Shown: positions 1 through 11,078, counted from the stretch's first letter. The stretch is DNA of 64,000 nucleotides from Diadema setosum (GCA_033980235.1 CM067066.1:37819455-37883454), one strand, 5' to 3'. The notes: generated by a model not told the origin, from the letters alone. Made by a program: numbers and translations.

Positions 1-211
1 ATTGGGGGGGGGGGGGGGAGTATCATCTCAATAATGTGAGAATGATTAGTCTGAATGTTGCTGGGATCGTGTTGATCTTTGTACCATTGCGGAATACACA
101 TATATGCATACACTCACGCATGCACGTATGCACAGTTAAGAACACGTACCTATACTCATTTGCATCAACTGCAAGCCAGTGCCTTCACATAAATTTGTGC
201 GTAAACATATG

Positions 212-236
212 CACACACACACACACACACACACAC
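212..236. repeat. (CA)n microsatellite
   Basis: About 12 perfect CA dinucleotide repeats. It accounts for the poly-threonine/histidine and cysteine/valine-rich reading frames around it, which are not genes. Confidence 0.95.
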
Positions 237-2934
237 GCTACGCAAACAGTGACTATGACCACTCTTGACAAGGTCTTGATCCACACTCCCAGCCTGCAAA
301 CCACATGGGATAATGCAATTTTCATGACGTTGTTAAGCACACGATGAGGGCAAGCTAATTTCATAATCGCTCCCTCTCCTCGCGAAGCTCGGAGAGGCTG
401 ATTGAAGTCCAAAAGCTCCACGATAAAAAAAAAAAAAAATCCAGAGCCATCTCCTGCGTGATCATCATTTCTCTGAATTCTATATTACCCACAAGGCATC
501 ACTTAGAAGATAATTCAACAACACGCTGCAAAACACAACAGACAGTCTTACTGAAAACACTGTAAATGTCTATAATAAGTCATTTGTGATGTAGTTTGAG
601 ACAGGCTTCAGTCTCATTCAAATATCCCTTTTAAGAATTAAATGCGATGTAAAATATATGTTAGGCATTATGTTGCCTGACATGAAAATTACTTGAGCTC
701 ACACAAATTTGAACCTACATGTATCATACAATATCTATCGGTTGAAATATGTTTTTAAAATCAATGCATCATAGTGGAGCTGAGTAATAAACACACTTTC
801 TTTTGAAGTACATATTGAGATTTTATTCATTAATGGATGAATTGGGTATAAATAAGATAGGAAATCAGGCACAAATAAAAACATACACATATATGGATAA
901 ACAAATGCACACACACACACACAGCTGGGGCTAAAAACTGCAAGTACTCCATTATTTCTGATCACAGCCCTGTCATGTAGTGATAGCCGAGTGAACAAAA
1001 TGATGCAGCGATTCTTCTGCATCAGCACGCAAACCGTACACATTTGTCTGTCTCCCTACACAATTTACCCAGAAATTATGAGCCACTCGCCGGAATAAAT
1101 GATTAAAGCTGTCTGCATTCAGTGGAGTTCCTAACGACTGCAACAACATGGCAATGCAGACTTTTCTTGCTGCCCTGCAAATTGCGCGTAATCACGAGTC
1201 GATCATTCATCATCTGCGTCCCACCTAACGTGGTGCGAAGAGCGACAGTTTTTAGGGGAGGAAGTATCATCAACAGCTCGATCTAATCTGGAGGATCTCC
1301 CACGACAAACATGCCAGTGAGTCATCAATCCATGAGCAAGGAAAACAAAAAACGGGGGAAAAAAATGGGGAATATGCACCTAAACAAAACAAAAAAATAT
1401 CCCTGCTTTTACATGACTGCATGTAAAAGTGAGGACTAATGATCATAGCATTCATGTCGTCTTTGATCCCAACACTTTTTGGAGACGGACGGATGGCTGA
1501 CATCCGCGCCATCGTGCCTTTCTCACGGGAGAGACTCGGATTCTCAGATTCTTCTGGACATCTGATTTTAATGAATGCAAAATTCGAAGTGACACCTCGT
1601 GTCAACTACATCACAAGTTTCCGAGGCCACTGCACACTTGCCAAGCACTCTTCCGAGAAAGCTCACCCAGTTCTTGGCCAAATTGTCTCAGAGAGAGCAC
1701 AGCTGATATTGGCAGAGAGAATGATATAATATATAAATTAAATATATTAAAATAGTATAAAATATAATGCTTTGCACAGAGCGATGAGAACGTTTACTTT
1801 GAATTCCTAATCATTTCCCAAGGATCTCTCCGACAAATTGGCGGAAAAGGTCCACATGCCTTGCATTTTGAGTGAAACAAAGGTGACACCATCACTGAAG
1901 AGATAACTATGATACAAACTACAATAAGCTTGTTTCCATTCCGCCCACTGATGACTTGTAAAAGGAGGAGCAAAACCTGACAAGTGACAGCCTTCATTTG
2001 CACAACAACCACATGAGGTCTTTGACAGAACTCAACTTGCTGTAATGTCAATGACAGGACTCGCATCATTCATCGAGACAGCAGCATCGGGAGCTGTATC
2101 TATTTCTGTAGCTTTTAACAGCCTGGGTTTAAAAAAGGAATGCTTTTCTAATAAGTCCATGCTGCCCTCTACCACCACCAACAACAAGGCATATGAAACA
2201 TGATTCTCGCTATTGTGTCTCACTAATCTTAAAAGATTTTTCTGTATAATGTCTATGTGCTGTGACTTTTTTTCAGTGTCATCCTTAATTCATCTTCAAG
2301 CATCCATCTTTATTCACCAGCAGTCTATAGCTTTACCTTCAGTCATGTATCGTGACTACCCCCCCCCCCCCAACCCGAATACCTCCAGGACCACATACCG
2401 TTGTTGCAGAAATCTAATTGCAAATTACCTCGCCAGAAAGCCTTCCTAATCGCGCCTCATTTCGAGTCGTCACCTTGGAGTGAGCGATATTTCGCCTTGC
2501 TCGTGACTGTTAGTCACTATGTCATTAACTCATTAGATGCTTTCGACACCCACCGCTCGGAAAGAATCTCACACCGACGAGGAAGGATATTTGGAAACGG
2601 AGCAGTGGGACAAAAGGATGAGATGGGTTAAGTTTTAGACAACATAGGGAATACAAATTAATGATTCTTGCATTAAGTTATTTTTATTACGGTGGATTGA
2701 CAAAGTGCCCTTCATTAACAAGAATACACACTAATTATTTAGTGTTTACGAGGAATAGCTGTAAAAAAAAAAAAAAAAGTCATGGGAATACATGCCTAGG
2801 TATGTATAATTAGGGTGTATGTACATCGATTAAGGACATTCTGTCAGTCAGATGCAAAAGAGGAAATAGTGAAGAAAAGTTTGGCTTAAAATGTCAGTGA
2901 ATTATCTAGTATGGTATCCTAAAGCCATCTCACA

Positions 2935-3179
2935 TACTGTATACGCCATATAATTCACAAGTCTAAATTTTTCCGAAATGGGAATTCTTGACGATTTCGT
3001 GAATGGTTAAATTCGCAGTCATTGAGTCCATGTACAGAACGGAGAAATGTACATGCGTACATCGCATCCACATCGGGATCAAAGTCAATATTTTCAAGTG
3101 TCTTTAATTTTGCGAATAGCACTTGACTCGCGAAATTCGCGAAAATAAAAACCTCGCGAAATATTCGAAATATACAGTA
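2935..3179. mobile_element. Degenerate MITE, ACTGTATA/TTCGCG family
   Basis: The block opens with TACTGTATACGCC and closes with ATATACAGTA, so its ends are inverted copies of each other. Its right part is rich in TTCGCGAA-type palindromes. A better copy with the same termini lies at 60160-60385. It codes for nothing. The call rests on the terminal symmetry and on sharing that structure with the second copy; the left arm here is much diverged. Confidence 0.55.
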
Positions 3180-3597
3180 CGCGACCCTGGTCCTCTTGCT
3201 AAAATACTGCTTCAGAAAAACTCTGCACTTCTTTGCTTTACACTTTCTTTACGCTAACTTAATATTTCCCATGAAGGAATTATGATCATTATGAATCCAT
3301 GTGTGAATGCATCCAAGCTAGAAAACCAATTTATTCCATGAAAATATTTTTAAAAGAAACTTAGCTTTTTGTGTACATGTGTAAGTCATTCATGATGAAG
3401 GGAATTTGTAAGTGACATCAAAATAATATGATCATGATTACTTTAAAATGCTGCCTTCAGGCAAGCATGTTGAGTGTCTCATATGGATTGAAATGACTGC
3501 AGATGACAACCATATCACGAGGGACTATACAATGTGCTCCATCATCTTCTTTGGACACTGTGTATGCTCCCAGTACATGGAGTCACCTGGCAAGTGT

Positions 3598-3661
3598 ACT
3601 ACACTACACTACACTACACTACACTACACTACACTACACTACACTACACTACACTACACTA
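3598..3661. repeat. (ACACT)n pentanucleotide array
   Basis: Twelve uninterrupted ACACT units occupy 3601-3660, with partial units at each side. Because the unit length is not a multiple of three, all frames stay open and give a repeating TTLHY peptide, which is an artefact. Confidence 0.97.
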
Positions 3662-6377
3662 AACAACTGCAAAAAGAAAAGCATGTTACACCCTGACTCA
3701 TGGTAGATCACCATCACTATTCAATTTCTATGGAAACACAGCTCTGAACATTATGCCCCCAATACAAACACTCAAACAAACAAAAAACAAACAAATACAC
3801 ACACACACACACACACAGGGCAACACATTTCCTAGGCTTCCCCCCCAAAAAACAATTTTTGTTTCCTTTCCACAAATTCACTCAACATGGACCAGAAATA
3901 AACAACACAATTATGGACAAATAAACATTAAAAACGTCAAATAAACACAGCTGCATTAACTACATTTTTCCTTTCCTCTTTTGTCTCCTCATCGCACTGA
4001 AATAATATTGTGGTTTGGTTTGACGCCCTAGACTCTCCGTGTAATTCCTTCTCTCTCTCGATCTCTTCCCCTCTATCTCCCGTCCCCTCCCTCAAGGAAA
4101 ACCACTTAGAATTCTGAATTGATTTTAATTTCCTCCCCACATTATGGCTATCCACCGCCTACTGATATTGCCACGATGTCAGCTTTGATTTAGCCCAGCA
4201 GATCAATTGCTCCCTGCCTCCCCTCGTTCATCCGGGATAAAATGTCGACGCTGCATTAGCGATCTCGATTTATGCGAGCTTTGGCCTCTTAAAAATTCAC
4301 AAACACACAAAACAGGAAGAAAACAAACAAATCAAAGACACCCATTTCAAAACTCTTTGGCTAACAGTTCAAAGACAAATGATTAATCTGAAATGGTTCT
4401 ACATTATTTGTTAAATTGTACACATCTTATTGGGTTCACATCCATCTGTAACACAGATAGTCTTTTGCCTGTTTCTTGTTTTGTTTCAAGTATGACCCTC
4501 CACTGCCATATTTACAGAGGTATCACTTTGGAAAATCACAAGAAAAACTATATCATAGAGATTCAGTTTTCTTTGGTAATTGGGATATGCAGACTTCATG
4601 TGTCTGGATTTCAAAAGCTTACGGTGAGTATTACACCACATATATCAAACATTATATTTCCTGTAATGTAACCTATCTGTGTGAGATTCTTTGAGCATTC
4701 CTGATATTTTGTAAGTCGTAATACACTGATAACCGTTTGAGAGTCCATACTCTGGAATCAGAATAAAATGGGGATTTTGAGGAATGACACATTTGGAAGA
4801 AATAGTTTCTCTTCACTCCAAGACTTTATGACAATCCACAGAGGGGATTTTCCTCATTTCCAGCTGATGACAAAAGATTTTGATTCAGGAGATTTTTTTT
4901 TAAAATCATTTTTCCTTTAATTTTGTAGCAATTAAACTGTTATCTGTTCCATTGTTCATTTCAGATGGTAATGGTGTTCACTAGTTTTGAATGCTGTCAT
5001 TATCTTCTCTGACACAAAGGACAGTGCCATGAAATTATACAGGGACATACTTAGCACAGTCATTAGAGGGATGAGCTCAGATAGGGTACTATCATGAATA
5101 CAACAGATGCAAAACAGTATGCATCATGTATTTCATGGTATAACTTTTCCTGAACTGGGTCATGTAATTGCTTATTCTTTTACTTCCCAAACTTGAAGAG
5201 GTGAACAAATATTACAAGAAATGCCATTATTTTTCATAAGCATACAATTTCCTTCTAAAGAAAGTGTTAAGTTTTACTGACTACACAGAAAATGTTTTCC
5301 TTCAGGTCATGCCAGTAAGATAAATCAGCAAAGAATTTCACATAACAAATGGAGGGATTCTCATCAGAGTAAGTCACTCATGCTGGTATAAGACAGGACA
5401 GAGCCCAAATCAAGGTGCGGAAGTGATCAGCATTAACACGTTTCTTCCGCTCGCCGGCGGTGAGCCCCCACAAAGCTCGCAGCTTTGCGATGCCTCACAG
5501 AACTCCCGACTTCTACCACAACATGACATGAGTGTGACTCGCAAATGACTGGAGTAGGATCGGGTGGTGGGGGGAGGGGGTGAGGAAATACATACATCAC
5601 TACACAGTGCAGAATTAAAACGTAACATGCTTCTTCCTGCTGTAAGCCATTGGGGATACAACTTCCATATCTTGACATTGAGGTGCAAGTCTCACAAGAC
5701 GTAACAGTCGAGGGTTACAAGTGGGTGTCAAGCACTGACTAACAAATATGAGATTGGTTTAAAGGTGACATCATTTTGACAAGTCAAACAAGAGGCTCTC
5801 AAAGGAAGACTGGATCACTGAACCACATCAATGGTTAAAGATACTCACTGCTCAAAGTGAAAGGGATAAAATTTAGTAAAATGATAACATAAAATAACAT
5901 CTCCTATGAAGTCCAACAGGCGGGGAGCTGGGGGGGGGGGGGGGGGGCAATACTTCAGTGAGTGGAATAAATGCAAATGATTTACTAGGAAATTGCTATA
6001 CCCGAAACAACATTCTAAACTTCTTGAGTGGTTGGGATTTAAAAAGATACCCTCATCCCTATTCCACACAGTCTTTTGAGAATACCTTGTGGTCGTTTCA
6101 TGAGAAAACAGAAAACGATATGGCCAACGTCAATCCAAGGAGGTGAGACACCTCCCTGGTCAATCTGGGCTTAGAACAATCACTATGATATTGAGCATGC
6201 CATATCACAGCCATATCATGTAATTTATAGCTAATGCTCTGCATGAGGGTACCATCAGATTTGTGTTCAAACAGCGTAGCGAAGATCGGCAGAACAGCCA
6301 CATTTCTTTGGTATTCAATAAAGCTGTGATGCAAGCAGAAGTGGACATTTTTCGGCATCAAGGATGTTTGGGCCTCC

Positions 6378-6381
6378 GAGG
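6378..6381. repeat. Target-site duplication, left copy (GAGG)
   Basis: GAGG lies directly before the TG that opens the 5' LTR, and the same four bases follow the CA that ends the 3' LTR at 12248-12251. Four to six bases is the usual duplication made by Ty3/Gypsy integrases. It shows that both LTRs belong to one insertion with no later rearrangement. Confidence 0.88.
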
Positions 6382-6841
6382 TGTCACAAATGTACACACA
6401 AGTAGTTATGTACATGTATCAAGGCTGTATGCATGTTTGTTTAATGTGTATGTACACAGGTTGACCAGATTAGTGGAGAACATTCTATATGATATAGATA
6501 TATTACATACAGGCTGACCAGATCAGTGGAGAATTTTCTACATGGTATACAATGTAGCGACAGTAGGCCCTACATGTATGCATGTGAAAGGAAATACATT
6601 ATAGCTCACTCAATCTAGAATGATTTCACCCATTCCAGAAAATTCTAGGAAGTGCTGGCTGAGTGAGGCACTGCCCTTGTAACCCAATGTGATTGGTAGT
6701 TAATTTTGGCAATGATGTTATGCACATATTAGGCAGTGAGTCATCCAGGATTCCTGGAATTTGGACTTGCTAGTATGTTCAGGTATGTGGCCCCAGGTTG
6801 GAGAAAATTACAGAATGTACTAGAAAGGGGTGAATGGATAG

Positions 6842-6849
6842 TATATAAG
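6842..6849 (+). promoter_or_regulatory. LTR TATA box
   Basis: TATATAAG lies 460 bp into the LTR and is followed by a GC-richer stretch, where transcription would start at about 6870. The same motif is at 11555-11562 in the 3' LTR. Assignment is by motif and position only. Confidence 0.6.
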
Positions 6850-7366
6850 CAGGAGAAATTCTGAGGTAGGCAGAGTACCCAACACCTCTGCTCTGAGAGT
6901 TACGTCACTTCTGGCTCTGAAGCGACTTGTTATAGTCAGTCCTGTGTTACCTGCTGACCTGCTATACAAACTGTGTTTGTGGAGATAAGGCCTGGGAGAC
7001 ATTTTGCCTGCAGAGAATTAATTTGCCTACATTGGAGATAGACTCCATATTTAGTGTCAACGGACATTATTACGGCAAAAGCTGTGACGGGCTGGATTCC
7101 TTGCTGGACATTATAAAGTGAATCATCATTCAACGCATCAACTGGACGTGGTCGTCATAACTTTTGGATTTTGCACGTTTCGCTGTGGACGTATATCCTG
7201 GATTTTACCCCGGATTAATAACGAGGATTATCACAACCTGCGCCTCTGGATTTACGTCTGAGGTATCATTCATCGGTGCATCGCGGATCATTCATCGGTG
7301 CCTCGAACATCGTATCTGGACACTGTCAAAGGGTTACTTGCTTTCAAATTTTGGACTGTAATGCAC

Positions 7367-7372
7367 GTAAGT
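7367..7372 (+). promoter_or_regulatory. Possible splice donor in the LTR leader
   Basis: GTAAGT, a consensus metazoan 5' splice site, lies within a 10-codon upstream reading frame (ATG at 7361, stop at 7391-7393). Splicing here would leave only the codons Met-His in front of a downstream exon. An identical copy is at 12080 in the 3' LTR. No matching acceptor or spliced product is identified. Confidence 0.3.
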
Positions 7373-7463
7373 GATTCTATTACCGAGTTGTAATTGTTTG
7401 TATTGATCGTTATTGTACTGATGTGAAAACCGATTACGAGTCTGTACCCACAATATCACTGTT

Positions 7464-7469
7464 AATAAA
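7464..7469 (+). terminator. LTR polyadenylation signal, 5' copy
   Basis: AATAAA followed within about 25 bases by a T/G-rich stretch, the usual layout of a cleavage and polyadenylation site. It sits 65 bp before the LTR end and would define the R/U5 border. Confidence 0.6.
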
Positions 7470-7538
7470 CCGCCTGAACATTAGTTGATTGTTTCTTTTG
7501 TGCGATCATTCTCAGAGTGATTTTGGTCGTAACAAAAT

Positions 7539-7556
7539 TGGGGGCTTGTGTCCGAG
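7539..7556 (+). other. Primer-binding-like site, resembling tRNA-Pro
   Basis: Four bases after the LTR comes TGGGGGCT followed by TGTGTCCGAG. The first eight bases equal the start of the classic proline-tRNA primer site, TGGGGGCTCGTCCGGGAT. The rest aligns only with a two-base insertion and two mismatches. The position is right for a minus-strand primer site; the tRNA identity is a tentative reading. Confidence 0.5.
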
Positions 7557-7674
7557 AAGTGAATTTAAAGCAAAAACTTAGAATTTAGAACGTTCCGGAA
7601 CCTAGAATATTGGTACAGACAAAATACCAGGGAGTTGATTGTTCAATTGTACATTGTGTGTAATACATGTGACA

Positions 7675-10600
7675 ATGTCAATCAGTACAATGGATGTTCA
7701 GGCATTTGTTCAGAGGACAGATTTGTCCCTCAAAGATTTGCAAAGGTTACGCAAATGTGATTTGACTGCTATTGCACAGCATTTAAATGTTGATGTTCCA
7801 CAAGGTGTAAGAAAGGCAGAGATTCTTGACTTGGTAGCTGGTCACATGGAGCTCAAAGAAGAAACTCAAATTTCAGATCAAGCCCAAATGTCAGATCAAA
7901 CACGGCTTGAGCTTGCTAAAATGGAAATGGAGAAAGAGAAGATGAGATTAGAAATGAAGAAATTTGAAATTGAGCAACAAGTGAAATTGCGTGAGATGGA
8001 ATTGACTCATGCACAGACTGTTGGAAATCATGAAAGGGTTCCCTCTGAATTTGATTTGGCCAAGAACATTCGATTGGTGCCAAAGTTTGAAGAAAACAGA
8101 GTTGATGCATACTTTGTGTCATTTGAGAAGGTGGCTAACAGTTTGAACTGGCCACAGGAATTTTGGCCCTTGCTCCTTCAAAGTGTGTTTGTCGGCAAAG
8201 CTGCCGATGTGTACTCATCTCTCTCTGAAGAGCAATCACGTGACTATGCTACAGTCAAGAAAGCAGTGTTGAATGCATATGAGTTGGTGCCAGAGGCATA
8301 CAGACACAAGTTCAGAAATTCGTACCGCAAACCAGGCCAGACACATGTTGAGTTTGCTCGAGAAAAAGAAATGATGTTTGATAGGTGGTACAGGTCCCTG
8401 AAAGTGGATCAGGATTTTGATAACCTACGTGAGGTTGTTCTCTTGGAAGAATTCAAAAAGAGTGTTGCTTTCAGTGTGAGGTCGCATTTGGATGATCACA
8501 AAGTGACAAGTTTGCATAAAGCAGCCTTGATGGCTGATGAGTATGAGCTGACCCACAGAAATGACAACAGACCACCTTTCAGGAATTTCTCTGGAAATAA
8601 GAGAGACAAAAATCAGTCGAGCAATCCAAAGAATGCTGGTTCTGAAAAAGGCACGAGTTCTGAAACTTCATCGGCACCAAAGCCTCAATCTGACAAAGGG
8701 TCCAGTACAAGTGCAAATGTCATCAAATGTTTTCACTGTAACAAGACAGGGCATGTAAAGTCACAGTGTTGGAAGTTGCAAAACAAAACAAAGAAGGACA
8801 TGGGATTTGTCATGTCAAAAAGTGTCCTACCCGAAAACAGTGTCCCGTTCAGTGAAACACAGGCCATTGAAAGTCGATCTCCCAAGTTCAAAGATAGGAC
8901 TAAGCAGGTGGATGAGAGCTATCGTAGCTTTTTGTTTGATGGGGAGGTGACCCCATGTACTTCTGGTGAGGCAGGTAAACCAGTAGTCATCCTGCGGGAT
9001 ACGGGGGCCTCTCAGTCATTGATGGTGGATGGTGGTATGACTTTTCCACCGGATAGTGCAGTTAATGCAAAAGTCTTGATTCAGACTGTTGATGGCAGTT
9101 ATATGTCAGTACCACTGTATAGAGTGGATTTGAAGTGTGACCTAGTTTCTGGTCCTGTCACTGTTGGAGTTGTTCCTGAGTTGCCCATGGTAGGCATTGA
9201 CTTTTTGTTGGGGAATGACTTGGCTGGGGACAAGGTGGTTGCGTCTCCAGTTGTTTCGGATAAACCAGTGGTGGTTGCTGAAACTGAGCAGTTGCAGGAG
9301 GAGTTTCCTGGGATTTTCCCAGATTGTGTTGTGACTAGGTCTCAGGCTCGTAGAGCTGTACAAGATGATGCGGATTCTGTTGATGTGGAGGAGAATTCCG
9401 GTGTTTGGTTGGCAGAAACCTTTTTCAAGGATTTGAACGATGGGGTTGCTGTATTAGGCTCCAAGGCTAACAGTGATGGGCTGTTTAGCAAGTCTTCCTT
9501 GGTTGAAGCACAGCAGGCAGACTCTGAGTTGAAAGGCTTGTCTCAGACGGCGTGTTCTGAGGCTGAGGCTGAAAAGGTCCCTGAGTGCTATTATGTCAAA
9601 GATGGCATTTTGATGAGGAAGTGGAGACCTCCCCATAGGCCAGCTGATGAGGATTGGACGGTGGTCCGTCAAGTTGTTGTCCCTCCCTGTTACCGCGGTG
9701 AGATCTTGAGGATTGCTCACGAGTTACCTGTTGGCGGCCATTTAGGCGTCAGAAAGACAAAGGATCGGATCATGAGGCATTTCTATTGGCCAGGGTTGAA
9801 TGTGGATGTGGCTGAGTTCTGTAAGACTTGTCACACATGTCAGGTGGCTGGTAAACCACAGCATTCAGTGAAGCCGGCGCCATTGATTCCGATACCTGCG
9901 TTTGAAGAACCATTCAGTCGGGTTCTAGTTGACTGTGTTGGACCTTTGCCTAGGACTAGGTCGGGTCATAAGTACCTCTTGACAATCATGGATATGTCTA
10001 CACGGTTTCCAGAAGCTATCCCATTGCGAAATATCACTGCCAAGACTGTGGTAGATGCTCTAGTGCAGTTTTTCACTAGGTATGGGTTGCCCAAGGAAGT
10101 GCAGTCTGACCAAGGGTCAAATTTCATGTCAGGCATATTTCAAGAGGTGATGTATCGTTTGGGTGTGAAGCAGCTGAAGTCGTCAGCTTATCATCCCCAA
10201 TCCCAAGGTGCGTTGGAGCGCTACCACCAGACCCTAAAGACAATGATTAGGGCATTTTGTGAGGAGTATCCCGAGGATTGGGATAAGGGCATCCCTTTCC
10301 TGCTGTTCGCAACGAGGGACTCCCCAAATGAGTCGACGGGTTTCAGCCCATTTGAGTTGGTGTACGGTCATGAAGTTAGGGGCCCACTGAAGCTCATCAA
10401 AGAGAAATTCATGACTGAGGATGATGAGGTCCACCTACTTGACTATGTGTCAAAGTTTCGTGAAAGGCTTTCAAAGGCTTGTGAGGTAGCTAGGGAACAC
10501 TTGAAAGTGTCACAAGATTCAATGAAGAGAAAGGCAGACAAAAATGCCAAAGCCCGAACCTTCAAACCAGGTGACAAAGTTCTTGTACTGCTGCCCATAC

Positions 10601-10767
10601 AAGGTGAACCACTGAAAGCCAAGTTCAGTGGCCCATACTGTGTCAAAAAGAAACTCAATGATGTGAACTATGTGATCAGTACGCCAGACAGATGCAAAGA
10701 ACAGAGAATGCGTCATGTCAATATGTTGAAAGAGTGCTATGACCGAAAGTCAGTTGGTGTGACATAG
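7675..10767 (+). CDS. Gag-protease-integrase polyprotein (no reverse transcriptase)
   Basis: The frame is open without breaks for 1030 residues. ATG at 7675 is the first in frame; the next, at 7690, has the stronger start context (A at -3, G at +4). From the first ATG: a SAP-like N-terminus (about 6-58), a charged coiled coil (75-112), a capsid region resembling the SCAN domain (137-293), and a CCHC knuckle CFHCNKTGHVKSQC with C352, C355, H360, C365. The protease has catalytic D442-T-G-A-S and a later GIDFLLGND. Integrase has its zinc module (H682-x6-H689-x29-C719-x2-C722), the catalytic triad D753, D812 and E848 with exact D-x35-E spacing, and a C-terminal GPY (986-988) followed by HVN. No YxDD polymerase motif or RNase H occurs. 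Gag would form particles, protease would mature them and integrase would insert the cDNA, with polymerase supplied in trans. Every catalytic residue expected of these domains is present. Confidence 0.95.
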   Translation: MSISTMDVQAFVQRTDLSLKDLQRLRKCDLTAIAQHLNVDVPQGVRKAEILDLVAGHMELKEETQISDQAQMSDQTRLELAKMEMEKEKMRLEMKKFEIEQQVKLREMELTHAQTVGNHERVPSEFDLAKNIRLVPKFEENRVDAYFVSFEKVANSLNWPQEFWPLLLQSVFVGKAADVYSSLSEEQSRDYATVKKAVLNAYELVPEAYRHKFRNSYRKPGQTHVEFAREKEMMFDRWYRSLKVDQDFDNLREVVLLEEFKKSVAFSVRSHLDDHKVTSLHKAALMADEYELTHRNDNRPPFRNFSGNKRDKNQSSNPKNAGSEKGTSSETSSAPKPQSDKGSSTSANVIKCFHCNKTGHVKSQCWKLQNKTKKDMGFVMSKSVLPENSVPFSETQAIESRSPKFKDRTKQVDESYRSFLFDGEVTPCTSGEAGKPVVILRDTGASQSLMVDGGMTFPPDSAVNAKVLIQTVDGSYMSVPLYRVDLKCDLVSGPVTVGVVPELPMVGIDFLLGNDLAGDKVVASPVVSDKPVVVAETEQLQEEFPGIFPDCVVTRSQARRAVQDDADSVDVEENSGVWLAETFFKDLNDGVAVLGSKANSDGLFSKSSLVEAQQADSELKGLSQTACSEAEAEKVPECYYVKDGILMRKWRPPHRPADEDWTVVRQVVVPPCYRGEILRIAHELPVGGHLGVRKTKDRIMRHFYWPGLNVDVAEFCKTCHTCQVAGKPQHSVKPAPLIPIPAFEEPFSRVLVDCVGPLPRTRSGHKYLLTIMDMSTRFPEAIPLRNITAKTVVDALVQFFTRYGLPKEVQSDQGSNFMSGIFQEVMYRLGVKQLKSSAYHPQSQGALERYHQTLKTMIRAFCEEYPEDWDKGIPFLLFATRDSPNESTGFSPFELVYGHEVRGPLKLIKEKFMTEDDEVHLLDYVSKFRERLSKACEVAREHLKVSQDSMKRKADKNAKARTFKPGDKVLVLLPIQGEPLKAKFSGPYCVKKKLNDVNYVISTPDRCKEQRMRHVNMLKECYDRKSVGVT

Positions 10768-11046
10768 AGAGTGGATAGCACGGTACAAGTTAAGGGTGAA
10801 AAGTTTTCACCGCATATCACTTACAATGTATGTGTTTAGCATATCCATTAATGTATGCAAAACAGTTGGACATGATTGTATAAGCTTTAAGAATCCAAGC
10901 AATATCAATGTAACTGGTATCCATGAAAAGAGAACATGGAATTAATGCAGCTATTCAAAAGGCATGTGATAGTATGTGATTATGGTTGCTTGATTTGGAT
11001 TTTACCTCACATTCGTTGTAAATAACAATGAGAAATTGTGAAGGTA
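10768..11046 (+). other. 3' non-coding segment of the retroelement
   Basis: About 280 bp of A/T-rich sequence between the integrase stop and the hairpin. It has no long frame and nothing recognisable as reverse transcriptase or RNase H, the domains expected here in an IN-first element. The last codons before the stop (ending KSVGVT) could mark a deletion junction, but a full-length relative is needed to place it. Confidence 0.8.
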
Positions 11047-11078
11047 AAAGAAACCCTTGCTACGGCAAGGCTTTCTTT
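11047..11078 (+). other. Hairpin just upstream of the polypurine tract
   Basis: Two 14-base arms, 11047-11060 (AAAGAAACCCTTGC) and 11065-11078, are complementary at 13 of 14 positions around a TACG loop. In the transcript this would be a stable stem ending eight bases before the polypurine run. Its role is unknown; RNA export, packaging or stability are possible. Confidence 0.7.

Larger units (their letters stand above)
1..6377. other. Intronic DNA, inferred (GSE1 intron after exon D)
   Basis: No exon is recognised on either strand. The stretch begins with a poly-G run (4-18) and holds a CA microsatellite (212-236), a poly-C run (2359-2371), a degenerate palindromic element (2935-3179), an ACACT array (3598-3661), a CA run (3797-3817) and an 18-bp poly-G run (5930-5947). 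The open frames here are short and mostly repeat-derived. It is called intronic only because exon D at 16161 ends in a splice donor pointing this way and no later GSE1 exon appears in the window. Confidence 0.5.
6382..7534 (+). repeat. 5' long terminal repeat
   Basis: It opens with TGTCAC and ends with GTAACA, giving the standard TG...CA ends. It matches 11095-12247 over all 1153 bp with two substitutions and no gaps. A TATA box at 6842 and an AATAAA at 7464 suggest U3 of roughly 490 bp, a long R of about 600 bp and a short U5 of about 50 bp; the R borders are inferred. Short reading frames inside the LTR occur in both copies and match no known protein. Confidence 0.97.

Noticed and set aside
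6820..7361. Short reading frames inside the 5' LTR, repeated at 11533-12074 in the 3' LTR
   Set aside because: They are duplicated only because the LTR is duplicated. They overlap the TATA box and leader and have no recognisable domain.
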